NCBI GenBank assembly: GCA_965651935.1
Contig: CBFGTC010000008.1
Location: 1 to 64,000 of the forward strand
Length of the DNA: 64,000 bases
Source of the DNA: JAFEDN01 sp965651935
Lineage (GTDB): Bacteria; Pseudomonadota; Gammaproteobacteria; Coxiellales; Coxiellaceae
Direction of reading: 5' to 3'
Positions 16,731 to 25,919 of the stretch are shown here, in pieces (the stretch's first letter is position 1; each line of letters opens with the position of its first letter). Below the pieces are notes generated by a model that was given only the letters and a program-made list of their open reading frames with translations, did not search any database and had not been told where the DNA came from. A program made the translations under genes and the position numbers.

Positions 16731-16747
16731 CTTAAGAGGGAATTAAA
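16731..16747 (-). promoter_or_regulatory. PmrA-type tandem operator upstream of the HExxH gene
   Basis: On the minus strand TTTAAT and CTTAAG are separated by five bases (TCCCT), an exact YTTAAK-N5-YTTAAK match. It lies 45 bases before the TTG start in the 111-base serC gap. A -10-like AATAAT or TAATTT follows 17-19 bases downstream of the box. Function is inferred by analogy with the otsA and NAD-GDH sites. Confidence 0.5.
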
Positions 16748-16796
16748 TTTTAATGGATTTTATGTTGGAGCTTTCATTCACAATTTTTATAAAAAT

Positions 16797-17882
16797 TTAT
16801 GAGCTTACCCTGTTTTGGAAAGCTTGCATAAATTCAATGAGCGCATCGACTCCACTTTCCGGCATGGCGTTATATAGACTGGCGCGAATACCTCCTAAGC
16901 TGCTATGCCCTTTTAATCCGATTAAGCCGGCTTTGGCAGCCTCTTGCGCAAAAAGCTGTTCTTTCTGTGGGTCTGGGAGAAAAAATATCACATTCATGCG
17001 TGAGCGACAGGCCAAAGCGACAGGATTTGAATAAATCTGGCTTTGATCTATAAAGCGGTATAATTTCTCACTTTTACGTTGATTACGTTGTTGGATCGCC
17101 GCTAAACCGCCTTGCGTTTTTAACCACTTCAGCGTTAACCCTGCCATATACCAAGGATATACCGGTGGGGTGTTATAGAGAGAATTATTTTTTACTTGCA
17201 GCGCATAATTGAAAATAGAGGGCGTGACAGAGGAAGCCGTCCTGGAAACTAAATCATCACGGATAATGACTAAAGTCACTCCGGCAATGCCTATATTTTT
17301 TTGAGCACCCGCGTAAATAAGACCGAAACGATTGATGTCGAGTGGCCGGGAAAATATGCTAGAACTCATATCGCAAATTAAAGGAACCTCACCGCTATCC
17401 GGGGGTTGGGGAAACTCTACCCCGTGTACTGTTTCATTATCAGTGTAATGTAAATAAGCGGATTGTCTAAAATCCAACCAGTCTGGCAGAACAGGAATTT
17501 GGGTATATTGAGTATCGCTGGCATCGGCAACGATCTGGACTGAAGAATAGCGTTTCGCTTCTTCAGCCGCCATTTTCCCCCACAAACCGGTAATCACATA
17601 AGCAGTTTGGTGATTTTGAGCCGCTAAGTTTAAGGGGACTGCTGCGAATTGACCTCGAGCACCCCCACTAAGAAATAAAATTCGATAATTGGATGGCAAA
17701 TTGAAAAGTTCGCGACAATCTTGTTCAATTTCTTCTATTAAATTGAGAAAATCACGGCCTCGGTGGGAAACTTCCATCACCGAAACCCCTAAACCACGCC
17801 AATTGAAAAACTCAGCATGGGCTTGTTTCAAGACTTCAGCGGAAACCATGGAGGGGCCCGCACTGAAATTATAAATTGACAT
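16797..17882 (-). CDS. serC: Phosphoserine aminotransferase
   Basis: PLP enzyme making 3-phosphoserine from phosphohydroxypyruvate and glutamate; it also acts in pyridoxal phosphate synthesis. The 361 residues start YNFSAGPSMVSAEVL. LFLSGGARGQFAAVPLNL (about 69-86) binds the cofactor phosphate, the Schiff-base lysine is Lys195 in IYAGAQKNIGIAG, and DMSSSIFSRP lies just before. The C-terminal GHSSLGGIRASLYNAM motif is complete. It follows gyrA by 115 bases, as in Pseudomonas and Coxiella-type gene orders. Confidence 0.97.
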   Translation of the reverse strand: MSIYNFSAGPSMVSAEVLKQAHAEFFNWRGLGVSVMEVSHRGRDFLNLIEEIEQDCRELFNLPSNYRILFLSGGARGQFAAVPLNLAAQNHQTAYVITGLWGKMAAEEAKRYSSVQIVADASDTQYTQIPVLPDWLDFRQSAYLHYTDNETVHGVEFPQPPDSGEVPLICDMSSSIFSRPLDINRFGLIYAGAQKNIGIAGVTLVIIRDDLVSRTASSVTPSIFNYALQVKNNSLYNTPPVYPWYMAGLTLKWLKTQGGLAAIQQRNQRKSEKLYRFIDQSQIYSNPVALACRSRMNVIFFLPDPQKEQLFAQEAAKAGLIGLKGHSSLGGIRASLYNAMPESGVDALIEFMQAFQNRVSS

Positions 17883-17997
17883 TAGCCATCTCCAGGATAG
17901 ATATTTTTAACGCAGACGGCCAGGCATTGGCAGTGAAAATCGCCATTCTCTCGTTAGAAATAGGCAAAAATTCCGAGAAGGATTGAACAAACATTTC

Positions 17998-20532
17998 TTA
18001 TTCTATGACCCCACGGACGGATTCAATGCCCACTAATTGTTCAGCTGAATTAAGATTGATGAGGCGCACGCCCTGTGTATTACGGCCTAGGACAGACACT
18101 TCAGCGACACGAATACGCACCAAGGTCCCTTGATCGCTGATCAATAATACCTCATCGTCGTCGCGAACTTGAGTAGCAGCCACCACTTTGCCATTGCGTT
18201 CATTCACCTGGATGGCGCGAACCCCTTGACCACCGCGTCCAATCGAGCGGTAATCTTCAAGGCAGGTGCGTTGGCCATAACCGTTGGCCGTTGCCGTCAA
18301 TAAAGTGCATTGTTCATCCACTATAATCAAAGTCATGACTTTTTGATCTCTTTGAAGCTTCATCCCTCGAATTCCTCGGGCAGTCCGGCCCATTGGTCTC
18401 ACGGTCGCTTCAGGGAAACGAATGGCCTTACCTTCATCACTAACCAGCATAACTTCACATTGCCCGTGGGTGATACCGGCGCCGATTAAGCAATCCCCAT
18501 CGTTTAATTCCAAAGCTACTTTACCGCCATTACGCACTTTGGCAAAATCGCTTAAGGCCACTTTTTTTACCAAACCTTGTTGGGTAGCCATAAAAACAAA
18601 ATGCTCGGCCTCAAATTTTTTCACCGGCAAAATAGTTGAAATTTGTTCATCTTTTGCCAAAGGTAATAAATTGACCACTGGTCTGCCCCGTGAGGCGCGC
18701 CCTCCTTCAGGAACTTCGAATACCCTTAAGCTATATACTTTGCCTTGTGTAGAAAAACACAAAATGGTGTCATGGGAATTGGCCACCAAAATATTTTTAA
18801 TAAAATCTTGATCTTTGACGGCCGTTGCGGCTTTTCCACGTCCGCCGCGGTGTTGTGCTTCGTAACTATCTAAAGATTGCGACTTAATGTAGCCCTCTTG
18901 GGATAATGTCACGACTAAATCTTGTTCAACAATCAAATCTTCATGGGTTAAATCTTCGTGATTATCTAAAATCACAGTACGGCGAGTATCACCAAACTGT
19001 TCTTTTACTTGTGCTAACTCATCGTGTATGACGCGATGCAATTCATCAGGGTCAGATAAAATTTTAATGAAATCCCCTATGGCTATGATGATTTCTTGAT
19101 ATTCAGCATAAATTTTTTCTTGCTCTAAGCCGGTGAGGCGGTGCAAACGCAAATCTAAAATGGCTTGGGCCTGGACGGGAGATAAGCGGTAAATTTGATC
19201 CTGTAATCCAAATTCGGCGCCAAGCGTTTCGGGACGGGTTTGCTCTGAGCCGCTTCGATTCAGTAGTTGAATCACACTGCCAGCGGCCCAGTCTCGTTGA
19301 ATTAAAGCTTCTTTGGCTTCGATCGAATTTTTGGAGGATTTAATTAAAGCAATGACGGGATCGATGTTGGTCAGGGCCACTGCCAATCCTTCTAAAATAT
19401 GAGCTCGGTCGCGAGCTTTCCGCAATTCATAAATGGTGCGGCGAGTGACTACTTCACGACGATGTTGTAAAAAGGCATTGAGCAGCTGCTTAAGATTGAG
19501 TAGCTTAGGTTGACCATTATCCAAAGCCACCATGTTAATGCCAAATACCACTTGAAGCTGGGTGTGTTTATATAAATTATTTAGGACAACCTCGGGCTGG
19601 TCTCCACGGCGCACTTCAATGACCATGCGCATACCTTCTTTATCGGATTCATCGCGTAAAGCCGTGATGCCTTCAATTTCTTTATCTCTGACCATTTCGC
19701 CGATTCGTTCCAACAATCGAGCTTTATTCACTTGGTAGGGTAATTCATGGACGATGATGGAAGCCTTGCCGCCTGAATCTTCCATTTCTATTTCGGCTTT
19801 AGCGCGCAAAAAAATGCGCCCTCTGCCCGTTTTATAGGCTTGCACTATGCCAGCCCTGCCGTTAATGATACCTGCGGTGGGAAAATCCGGGCCGGGAACA
19901 TAACGCATCAAATCGGATAATTCTAAATCGGGATTGTCTACCAAGGCTAAGCAGGCATCGATGATTTCATTTAAATTATGCGGGGGGATATTGGTGGCCA
20001 TGCCCACGGCAATACCGGAAGATCCATTAATTAATAAATTCGGCGCTCGGGTGGGCAATACGATAGGGATTTGTTCGGAACCATCGTAATTGGGGGAAAA
20101 ATCTACCGTCTCTTTGTCCAAATCGGCCAATAGAGTATGCGCAAATTGGGACATACGGATTTCGGTGTAACGCATAGCGGCAGGAGCGTCACCATCGACT
20201 GACCCGAAATTACCCTGACCATCGACTAATAAATATCGCAGGCTAAAAGGCTGGGCCATACGAACGATAGTGTCATACACCGCCGTGTCACCGTGAGGGT
20301 GGTATTTACCTATCACATCCCCCACGATACGAGCGGATTTTTTGTAAGGTTTATTCCAGTCATTACCTAATTCGCCCATGGCAAATAACACCCGTCTATG
20401 TACGGGTTTTAAGCCATCTCGCACATCCGGCAGAGCCCGGCCTACAATTACACTCATGGCATAGTCTAAATAAGACTGCTTAAGTTCGTCTTCGATAGTA
20501 ATGGAGGTAATTTCTTTGGCGAGTTGAGTCAT
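17998..20532 (-). CDS. gyrA: DNA gyrase subunit A
   Basis: Breakage-reunion subunit of gyrase. It has 844 residues: winged-helix and tower N-terminal domain with catalytic Tyr122 in AMRYTEIRM, and a C-terminal beta-pinwheel whose GyrA box reads HRGGRGK near 560. In the quinolone-resistance region, HPHGDTAVYDTIVRM has Thr at the E. coli Ser83 position and Asp at 87; Thr83 is the wild-type state in several genera, including Pseudomonas and Legionella, so it is not evidence of resistance. The end is complete (SVRGVIE). Confidence 0.98.
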   Translation of the reverse strand: MTQLAKEITSITIEDELKQSYLDYAMSVIVGRALPDVRDGLKPVHRRVLFAMGELGNDWNKPYKKSARIVGDVIGKYHPHGDTAVYDTIVRMAQPFSLRYLLVDGQGNFGSVDGDAPAAMRYTEIRMSQFAHTLLADLDKETVDFSPNYDGSEQIPIVLPTRAPNLLINGSSGIAVGMATNIPPHNLNEIIDACLALVDNPDLELSDLMRYVPGPDFPTAGIINGRAGIVQAYKTGRGRIFLRAKAEIEMEDSGGKASIIVHELPYQVNKARLLERIGEMVRDKEIEGITALRDESDKEGMRMVIEVRRGDQPEVVLNNLYKHTQLQVVFGINMVALDNGQPKLLNLKQLLNAFLQHRREVVTRRTIYELRKARDRAHILEGLAVALTNIDPVIALIKSSKNSIEAKEALIQRDWAAGSVIQLLNRSGSEQTRPETLGAEFGLQDQIYRLSPVQAQAILDLRLHRLTGLEQEKIYAEYQEIIIAIGDFIKILSDPDELHRVIHDELAQVKEQFGDTRRTVILDNHEDLTHEDLIVEQDLVVTLSQEGYIKSQSLDSYEAQHRGGRGKAATAVKDQDFIKNILVANSHDTILCFSTQGKVYSLRVFEVPEGGRASRGRPVVNLLPLAKDEQISTILPVKKFEAEHFVFMATQQGLVKKVALSDFAKVRNGGKVALELNDGDCLIGAGITHGQCEVMLVSDEGKAIRFPEATVRPMGRTARGIRGMKLQRDQKVMTLIIVDEQCTLLTATANGYGQRTCLEDYRSIGRGGQGVRAIQVNERNGKVVAATQVRDDDEVLLISDQGTLVRIRVAEVSVLGRNTQGVRLINLNSAEQLVGIESVRGVIE

Positions 20533-20578
20533 ATGGAGTTTATTTTAACACAATTCAAGTTGTTATCACAGAAGGGCC

Positions 20579-21016
20579 TTATTTTAAATCCAATATTTTG
20601 ATCAAAGAATGTGGCTTTTCCAAGGTATAGTCCTTTTGAATTTCTTTAATTGGCGCATTTTTCAATGAACGATGATTAATACCATTTCTCATAAAACCGA
20701 GAAATGGCGGAGCGGCAATGAGTATTAATTCTTGAAATTGGTGATTATTCCAACCCTCTTCCAATTTAGCGCACAATTCACGTGCAAACAATTCAGCTTC
20801 GTGTTTATGAGGGTCCGTGGGTTCTGCAAAGTCGCCGTGACCCCCAGAACTTTGATACTCACCCAAGCGATCAGAAACCAAATCTCGATCCGGCTTCCGG
20901 CTCTCTGGATGTTCAAACTCACCTAGGATAGGAAGGCTGGGCTTGGTATTGCTCGGAGTATATCCATATAGAGCCGCACGACTGGCGTTAGCGACTAAAA
21001 TCCAAATTTTTTCCAT
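20579..21016 (-). CDS. Host-attachment-type protein (baeRF-like)
   Basis: A 145-residue cytoplasmic protein that opens KIWILVANASRAALYGY, contains DLVSDRLGEYQSSGGHGDFAEPTDPHKHEAE (in part: SDRLGEYQSSG at about 48-58 and DPHKHEAELFARELC at about 68-82) and ends with an ILIAAPPFLGFMR strand. This is the pattern of the family annotated as proteins required for attachment to host cells in Agrobacterium and relatives, structurally an eRF1/Pelota-like fold. Its biochemical role is not established, and a name implying host contact should not be taken literally. It is divergent from the deaminase gene at 21089. Confidence 0.8.
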   Translation of the reverse strand: MEKIWILVANASRAALYGYTPSNTKPSLPILGEFEHPESRKPDRDLVSDRLGEYQSSGGHGDFAEPTDPHKHEAELFARELCAKLEEGWNNHQFQELILIAAPPFLGFMRNGINHRSLKNAPIKEIQKDYTLEKPHSLIKILDLK

Positions 21017-21088
21017 AATAATGAAGCTCCACTTTACTTAAAATTGCAAAATTCGTAGTATACAGCAATTCCCAAGTAAGAGCGAGGC

Positions 21089-22444
21089 ATGCCATTTATG
21101 AAGAATCAGCAAAACATCGACATGATCATTCATGCGCGCTGGATTTTACCCATGTCTGCCGACCCTGCGGTGTTAGAAAATCACTCCATTGCCATTGCCG
21201 GTGAACGTATTGTGGGCATCCTCCCCACTGGCATTGCAAAACAACAATGGCGTGCCGCTCAAGAATTACAACGCCACGATCACGTGATTATGCCCGGCTT
21301 GGTTAATGCCCACGCTCATACTCCTTGTAACTTATTTCGCGGATTAGCTGACGATTTGCCTTTGATGGACTGGCTGAAAAATCATATCTGGCCTGCGGAA
21401 GGCCTTATCCTAAATCCAGAATCCGTCGCAGACTTTATGTATATGGCTATCCTAGAACTTTTGCGTGGCGGAGTAACTTGTTTTTGCGATCACTTTTTCT
21501 TCCACGACACTGCTGCTAAAGTGGTGAAAGAAACGGGGGTGCGCGCTAATATTGCCCTATGGATTGGCAATGTTCCCACTGTTTGGGGCAAGAACGAAGC
21601 GGAATATTTTGCTAAAGCAGAAAATACGCTAAACGCCTCCACTCCAGATCCACGGATCAGTTGGTCATTAGGGCCACACAGCCCTTATATGGTGACGCCC
21701 GAGGCTTTTAAAAAAATTAAAAATTTATCTGAACAATTTAATATTCCTATTCATCTGCATTTGCACGAAACTCAAGCTGAAATAGATGAAAGCCTGGCTA
21801 AATATGGTAAAAGGCCAATAGAATGGCTGAATGAATTGGGACTTATTTCACCTAAACTGATTGGGATACACATGACCCAATTGACACCTCAAGAAATTGA
21901 ACTGGTGGCGGCTAGCGGCATGTCTATCGTTCATTGTCCTGAATCCAATTTAAAATTAGCCAGCGGATTCGCTCCTATCCATGAGTTGCTTTCTGCGGGA
22001 GTTAACGTGGCGATTGGCACGGATGGGGCTGGCAGCAATAACGATTTGGATATGTTTGGAGAATTGCAGACTGCCGCGTTGTTATGTAAAGGTTTGAGTC
22101 GCTCTCCCACCGCTCTTCCTGCTTATCAAGCTTTGCAGATGGCCACGATCCAGGGCGCCAAAGCGTTTGGTTTGGACCACGAAATTGGCTCATTGGAGTC
22201 AGGTAAAGTTGCGGATATTATCAGCGTTGATTTAAGTTCTTACTTGACCCAGCCTGTTTATAATCCTATTTCGCATTTGGCCTATGCTGTCAATCGCTTA
22301 CAAGTCAGCGATGTTTGGGTGGCAGGGAAACAATTGTTAAATAAAGGGGAATTCACCGAAATGGACCCTCAGGAAATCATTCGCAAATCCCAGCATTGGG
22401 TTGAAAAGGCGATGCCTTTCCGCTCCCAAGCCAGCACTTATTAA
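21089..22444 (+). CDS. mtaD: 5-methylthioadenosine/S-adenosylhomocysteine deaminase (TrzA/ATZ family)
   Basis: Zinc amidohydrolase of 451 residues. Metal ligands are visible in NAHAHTP (His75 and His77), in the HLHLHETQAEI block (about 229-239) and in IGTDGAGSNNDLDMFGE (about 309-325). The closest characterised group deaminates MTA, SAH and adenosine as part of methionine and purine salvage, but the superfamily also contains guanine and cytosine deaminases, so the substrate is likely rather than certain. The start follows GAGCGAGGC. The stop directly abuts the stop of the converging gene at 22445. Confidence 0.88.
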   Translation: MPFMKNQQNIDMIIHARWILPMSADPAVLENHSIAIAGERIVGILPTGIAKQQWRAAQELQRHDHVIMPGLVNAHAHTPCNLFRGLADDLPLMDWLKNHIWPAEGLILNPESVADFMYMAILELLRGGVTCFCDHFFFHDTAAKVVKETGVRANIALWIGNVPTVWGKNEAEYFAKAENTLNASTPDPRISWSLGPHSPYMVTPEAFKKIKNLSEQFNIPIHLHLHETQAEIDESLAKYGKRPIEWLNELGLISPKLIGIHMTQLTPQEIELVAASGMSIVHCPESNLKLASGFAPIHELLSAGVNVAIGTDGAGSNNDLDMFGELQTAALLCKGLSRSPTALPAYQALQMATIQGAKAFGLDHEIGSLESGKVADIISVDLSSYLTQPVYNPISHLAYAVNRLQVSDVWVAGKQLLNKGEFTEMDPQEIIRKSQHWVEKAMPFRSQASTY

Positions 22445-22963
22445 TTATTCCACGGTGAAATGGTATTCTTTGGTCGAGTTATTACCGATAGATACTTGTA
22501 CGGTATAATTTCCTTTTAACCATGGTGGAGTAGTGGTGGTAAATGAAAAGGGCACCATAGTTGTATCCGCTGTCGTATCAATAGTCGCGCCGACCGGCCC
22601 GATTTGTGATCCATCTTGATCATAAATCAAGGTTGCCATCACCTTCATATTAGAAACAGCGTGGCCTATTTGAACGGTGGCATAAATTTTCTCTGCACTG
22701 GCGGGAATTTTGGTTTTTGAATTTTGTAACACATAACCCTGTTTATTCGGGGTATCGCTGACCAATATTTCATCTATAGTCGTTTTAGAAAGGTCGACAT
22801 TATTTGGATTTTGATCTGAAGGCGCCGGAGTTGAAGTGGTGGTTGTGCCAGGGCTGGTATTGTCTTGTGCAAAAGTTTGGCCTACGAACACACTCAATGC
22901 AATAATACCGGCAGTCGCAAGTATCATGCCTTTTTTTAGTTTATCGCTCTTTAAATTTTTCAT
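22445..22963 (-). CDS. Exported Thr-rich protein of unknown function
   Basis: A 172-residue protein with a clear signal peptide (KKGMILATAGIIALSVFVGQTFAQD, given as 10-34 by position, cleavage near Ala-Gln 33-34), a low-complexity Thr/Pro/Ser linker (about 36-55), then a beta-rich domain. The domain has alternating hydrophobic strands (KIYATVQIGHAVSNMKVMATLIY) and ends in NYTVQVSIGNNSTKEYHFTVE. This looks like a single immunoglobulin-like periplasmic or surface domain. I cannot assign a family. AAAGGA precedes the ATG. It is divergent from the HMG-CoA lyase gene. Confidence 0.75.
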   Translation of the reverse strand: MKNLKSDKLKKGMILATAGIIALSVFVGQTFAQDNTSPGTTTTSTPAPSDQNPNNVDLSKTTIDEILVSDTPNKQGYVLQNSKTKIPASAEKIYATVQIGHAVSNMKVMATLIYDQDGSQIGPVGATIDTTADTTMVPFSFTTTTPPWLKGNYTVQVSIGNNSTKEYHFTVE

Positions 22964-23101
22964 ACGTACATCCTTTTAAAAATTTGGTAAATCTAGTTTT
23001 AAAGATAGCATCACTTTATATTCTGTCAAATTTTTATACATTTATTACGGGGTGTAAATTTCGTTAAAAAGGATTATGATGAATGCTAGGAGAGTGAATT
23101 T

Positions 23102-23995
23102 ATGACTTTACCAAGTAAAGTGACTCTTGTCGAAGTCAGCCCCAGAGACGGCTTGCAAAACGAAGCTGTCGTGACGCCGACTGCTGTAAAAATAGAATTT
23201 ATCCACCGACTGGCTGATTCAGGCTTACAAGTCATTGAAAGCACGAGCTTTGTTTCACCCAAATGGGTTCCGGCTATGGCGGATCATACTGAAGTGATTC
23301 AAGGCTTACAGAGGAGACCTGGAATCAGTTATCCGGCTTTAGTTCCCAATGTTAAAGGCATGGAATTGGCTATCGAAGCAGGGGTGCGAGAAATATCGAT
23401 CTTTACCGCCACCACAGAAACTTTTTCTAAAAAAAATGCCAATTGTTCACTTAAAGAAAGCATACAAAGAATTCAAGAGGTGATCCGCCTGGCTGAGCAA
23501 CACCGAATTCCGGTGCGCGGCTATATCTCCTGCGTGATTGCCTGCCCTTATGAAGGTTCCGTGGAACCCCAAAAAACAGCGGCTGTGGCCAAGCAATTAA
23601 TTGATCTGGGATGCGCTCAAATTTCTTTGGGTGACACCATTGGTATTGGCAATGCCGGCAGCGTAAAAAGATTGATGGATGTGGTACTGAAAGAAATTCC
23701 AATAGAGAAAACGGCAGTGCATTTCCACGATACGTACGGTCAAGCACTGGCCAATATTTACGTTAGCTTAGAGTACGGGATACATATCATTGATAGCTCT
23801 GTGGCAGGTTTGGGGGGATGTCCTTATGCCCGCAATGCCACAGGAAATGTGGCGACTGAAGATGTGGTGTATATGCTCAATGGCTTAAATATTGAAACCG
23901 GGGTGGATTTGGAAAAATTGGTTAAAACGGGTTATTTTATCTGCCAACATCTGAGCCATGCCCCCTACTCTAAGCTGGCTCAGATTTATCGTTAA
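23102..23995 (+). CDS. mvaB: Hydroxymethylglutaryl-CoA lyase
   Basis: Cleaves HMG-CoA to acetoacetate and acetyl-CoA, the last step of leucine breakdown. The 297 residues form a DRE-TIM barrel: VEVSPRDGLQNE (10-21, catalytic Arg-Asp), AVHFHDTYGQALAN (about 203-216, metal histidines) and the lyase signature GLGGCPYARNATGN with the catalytic cysteine near 239. No leucine-pathway acyl-CoA genes adjoin it, though acetoacetyl-CoA synthetase at 38456 can use the product. TAGGAGAG precedes the ATG. Confidence 0.95.
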   Translation: MTLPSKVTLVEVSPRDGLQNEAVVTPTAVKIEFIHRLADSGLQVIESTSFVSPKWVPAMADHTEVIQGLQRRPGISYPALVPNVKGMELAIEAGVREISIFTATTETFSKKNANCSLKESIQRIQEVIRLAEQHRIPVRGYISCVIACPYEGSVEPQKTAAVAKQLIDLGCAQISLGDTIGIGNAGSVKRLMDVVLKEIPIEKTAVHFHDTYGQALANIYVSLEYGIHIIDSSVAGLGGCPYARNATGNVATEDVVYMLNGLNIETGVDLEKLVKTGYFICQHLSHAPYSKLAQIYR

Positions 23996-24035
23996 CGATC
24001 CCTGCACTTTAATTTGCTCCAAATCCTCGCAGTGA

Positions 24036-25847
24036 TTAAATCTTTCCACCGCGTTTGCGTTCGTTTTCTTTGAGAAATTTTTTGCGCAAACGAATGTTGA
24101 TAGGAGTGATTTCCACCAGCTCGTCATCGTTGATAAAAGCCAACGCTTGTTCAAGAGATTGGCGGATAGGAGGCGTTAAGATAATATTCTCATCAGAACC
24201 GGCAGCTCGAATATTAGTGAGCTGTTTGGCTTTAGTCGGGTTCACCACTAAATCATTTTCTCTGGAATGGATACCAATAATCATCCCTTCGTAAACTTCG
24301 ACTTGAGGCCCAATAAATAATTGGCCTCGTTCTTGTAAATTAAACAAAGAAAATGCAGTAGCTTTCCCTGGGCCATTAGCGATTAGCACCCCTCTATTAC
24401 GATGTTGAATCGGCACGGTCACGACTGGGCCATAATGGTCAAAAACGTGATACATAACGCCAGAGCCGGAAGTCATCATCAAAAATTGAGCATGAAATCC
24501 AATAAGCCCACGGGTGGGAATAATATAAGTTAAACGGACTCGGCCTTTACCATCCGGCGACATGTCCTGTATCTGCCCTCGCCGTTCAGCTAATTGCTGC
24601 ATAATGGTCCCTTGATGATTTTCTTCTACGTCCACCACCAATTGTTCATAAGGTTCACTTTCCATACCATCGATCACCTTGATGATAACGGCGGGACGTG
24701 AAACGGCTAATTCGTAGCCTTCCCGGCGCATATTTTCAATTAAAATACCTAAGTGCAACTCTCCTCTTCCAGAGACAATAAATTGATCGGAATCCACCCC
24801 CGGCTTCACTCGCAAAGCCACATTGGAAATTAATTCTCTATCTAAACGATCACTGATTTGACGGCTGGTGACAAATTTTCCTTCCCGGCCAGCAAAAGGC
24901 GAGTCATTGACTTGGAAGGTCATGCTGACGGTGGGTTCATCGACAATTAAGGCTGGGAGCGGCTCAACTTTGTTCGGATCACACAGCGTGTCAGAAATAT
25001 GGATATTACTGATCCCCGTAACGGCGATGATGTCTCCGGCTTCTGCGACAGGCACTTCTTCGCGTTTTAACCCCATGAACCCTAACACTTGCAATACTCT
25101 ACCCGCTCGTGTTTTACCCTCAGCATCGATGATGGTCACCGGTGTGTTAGTTTTGATGCGTCCTCGCGAGATGCGCCCAATACCAATCGCACCTACGTAA
25201 CTGGAATAATCGAGCGCGCTAATTTGCATTTGAAAGGGACCTGCGGCGTCTACTTTTGGTGGAGGGACCACTTCCAAGATCATATCCAATAAAGAATGCA
25301 TGTCTTTTTCGGGCTTTTCTAAGTCACGCATGGCGAAACCCTGCAAAGCCGAAGCGTAAATGACAGGAAAATCCAATTGTTCGTCAGTGGCGCCTAAACG
25401 CACAAATAAATCGAATATTTGATCAATTACCCAGTGCGGCCTGGCACCGGGTCGGTCAATTTTATTCACTACCACGATGGGTTTTAAACCCCAGGAAAAA
25501 GCCTTTTGGGTTACGAAGCGCGTTTGTGGCATAGGCCCATCCACGGCATCCACTAACAATAAAACCGAATCCACCATAGACAGTATGCGCTCAACTTCGC
25601 CACCGAAATCGGCATGACCAGGAGTATCTACAATATTGATTCTGGAGTTCCGCCATGAAATGGCCGTATTTTTTGCTAAGATGGTGATGCCTCTTTCTTT
25701 TTCTAAATCATTCGAGTCCATGACCCTTTCCACGAGAGCGGTTCGATCAGCAAAAGCGCCCGACTGCCTCAATAATTGGTCCACTAAAGTGGTTTTTCCA
25801 TGATCGACGTGGGCAATGATAGCAACGTTGCGAATTTGAACTGACAT
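24036..25847 (-). CDS. typA: Ribosome-associated GTPase TypA/BipA
   Basis: Translational GTPase (603 residues) linked to 50S assembly and cold or stress growth. G1 is IAHVDHGKTTLVD (about 11-23), G2 ERGITI, G3 DTPGHADFGGEVE and G4 VVNKIDRPGARPHW. EF-G-like domains III and V follow, then the TypA-specific C-terminal domain with LVVNPTKAKQLTNIRAAGSDE and the basic end LRKKFLKENERKR. It has no gene partner: it converges with the HMG-CoA lyase and is divergent from birA across 72 bases. Confidence 0.97.
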   Translation of the reverse strand: MSVQIRNVAIIAHVDHGKTTLVDQLLRQSGAFADRTALVERVMDSNDLEKERGITILAKNTAISWRNSRINIVDTPGHADFGGEVERILSMVDSVLLLVDAVDGPMPQTRFVTQKAFSWGLKPIVVVNKIDRPGARPHWVIDQIFDLFVRLGATDEQLDFPVIYASALQGFAMRDLEKPEKDMHSLLDMILEVVPPPKVDAAGPFQMQISALDYSSYVGAIGIGRISRGRIKTNTPVTIIDAEGKTRAGRVLQVLGFMGLKREEVPVAEAGDIIAVTGISNIHISDTLCDPNKVEPLPALIVDEPTVSMTFQVNDSPFAGREGKFVTSRQISDRLDRELISNVALRVKPGVDSDQFIVSGRGELHLGILIENMRREGYELAVSRPAVIIKVIDGMESEPYEQLVVDVEENHQGTIMQQLAERRGQIQDMSPDGKGRVRLTYIIPTRGLIGFHAQFLMMTSGSGVMYHVFDHYGPVVTVPIQHRNRGVLIANGPGKATAFSLFNLQERGQLFIGPQVEVYEGMIIGIHSRENDLVVNPTKAKQLTNIRAAGSDENIILTPPIRQSLEQALAFINDDELVEITPINIRLRKKFLKENERKRGGKI

Positions 25848-25919
25848 TGTTAACCTATTTTGATTTTAATTAAGTAAAAAACATTAATTGTATCATATTA
25901 TGAGGATGACTGAAATCCT

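Noticed and set aside
20276..20291. Thr83 in GyrA as a quinolone-resistance change
   Set aside because: Thr is wild type at this position in several gammaproteobacterial genera, and Asp87 is unchanged.
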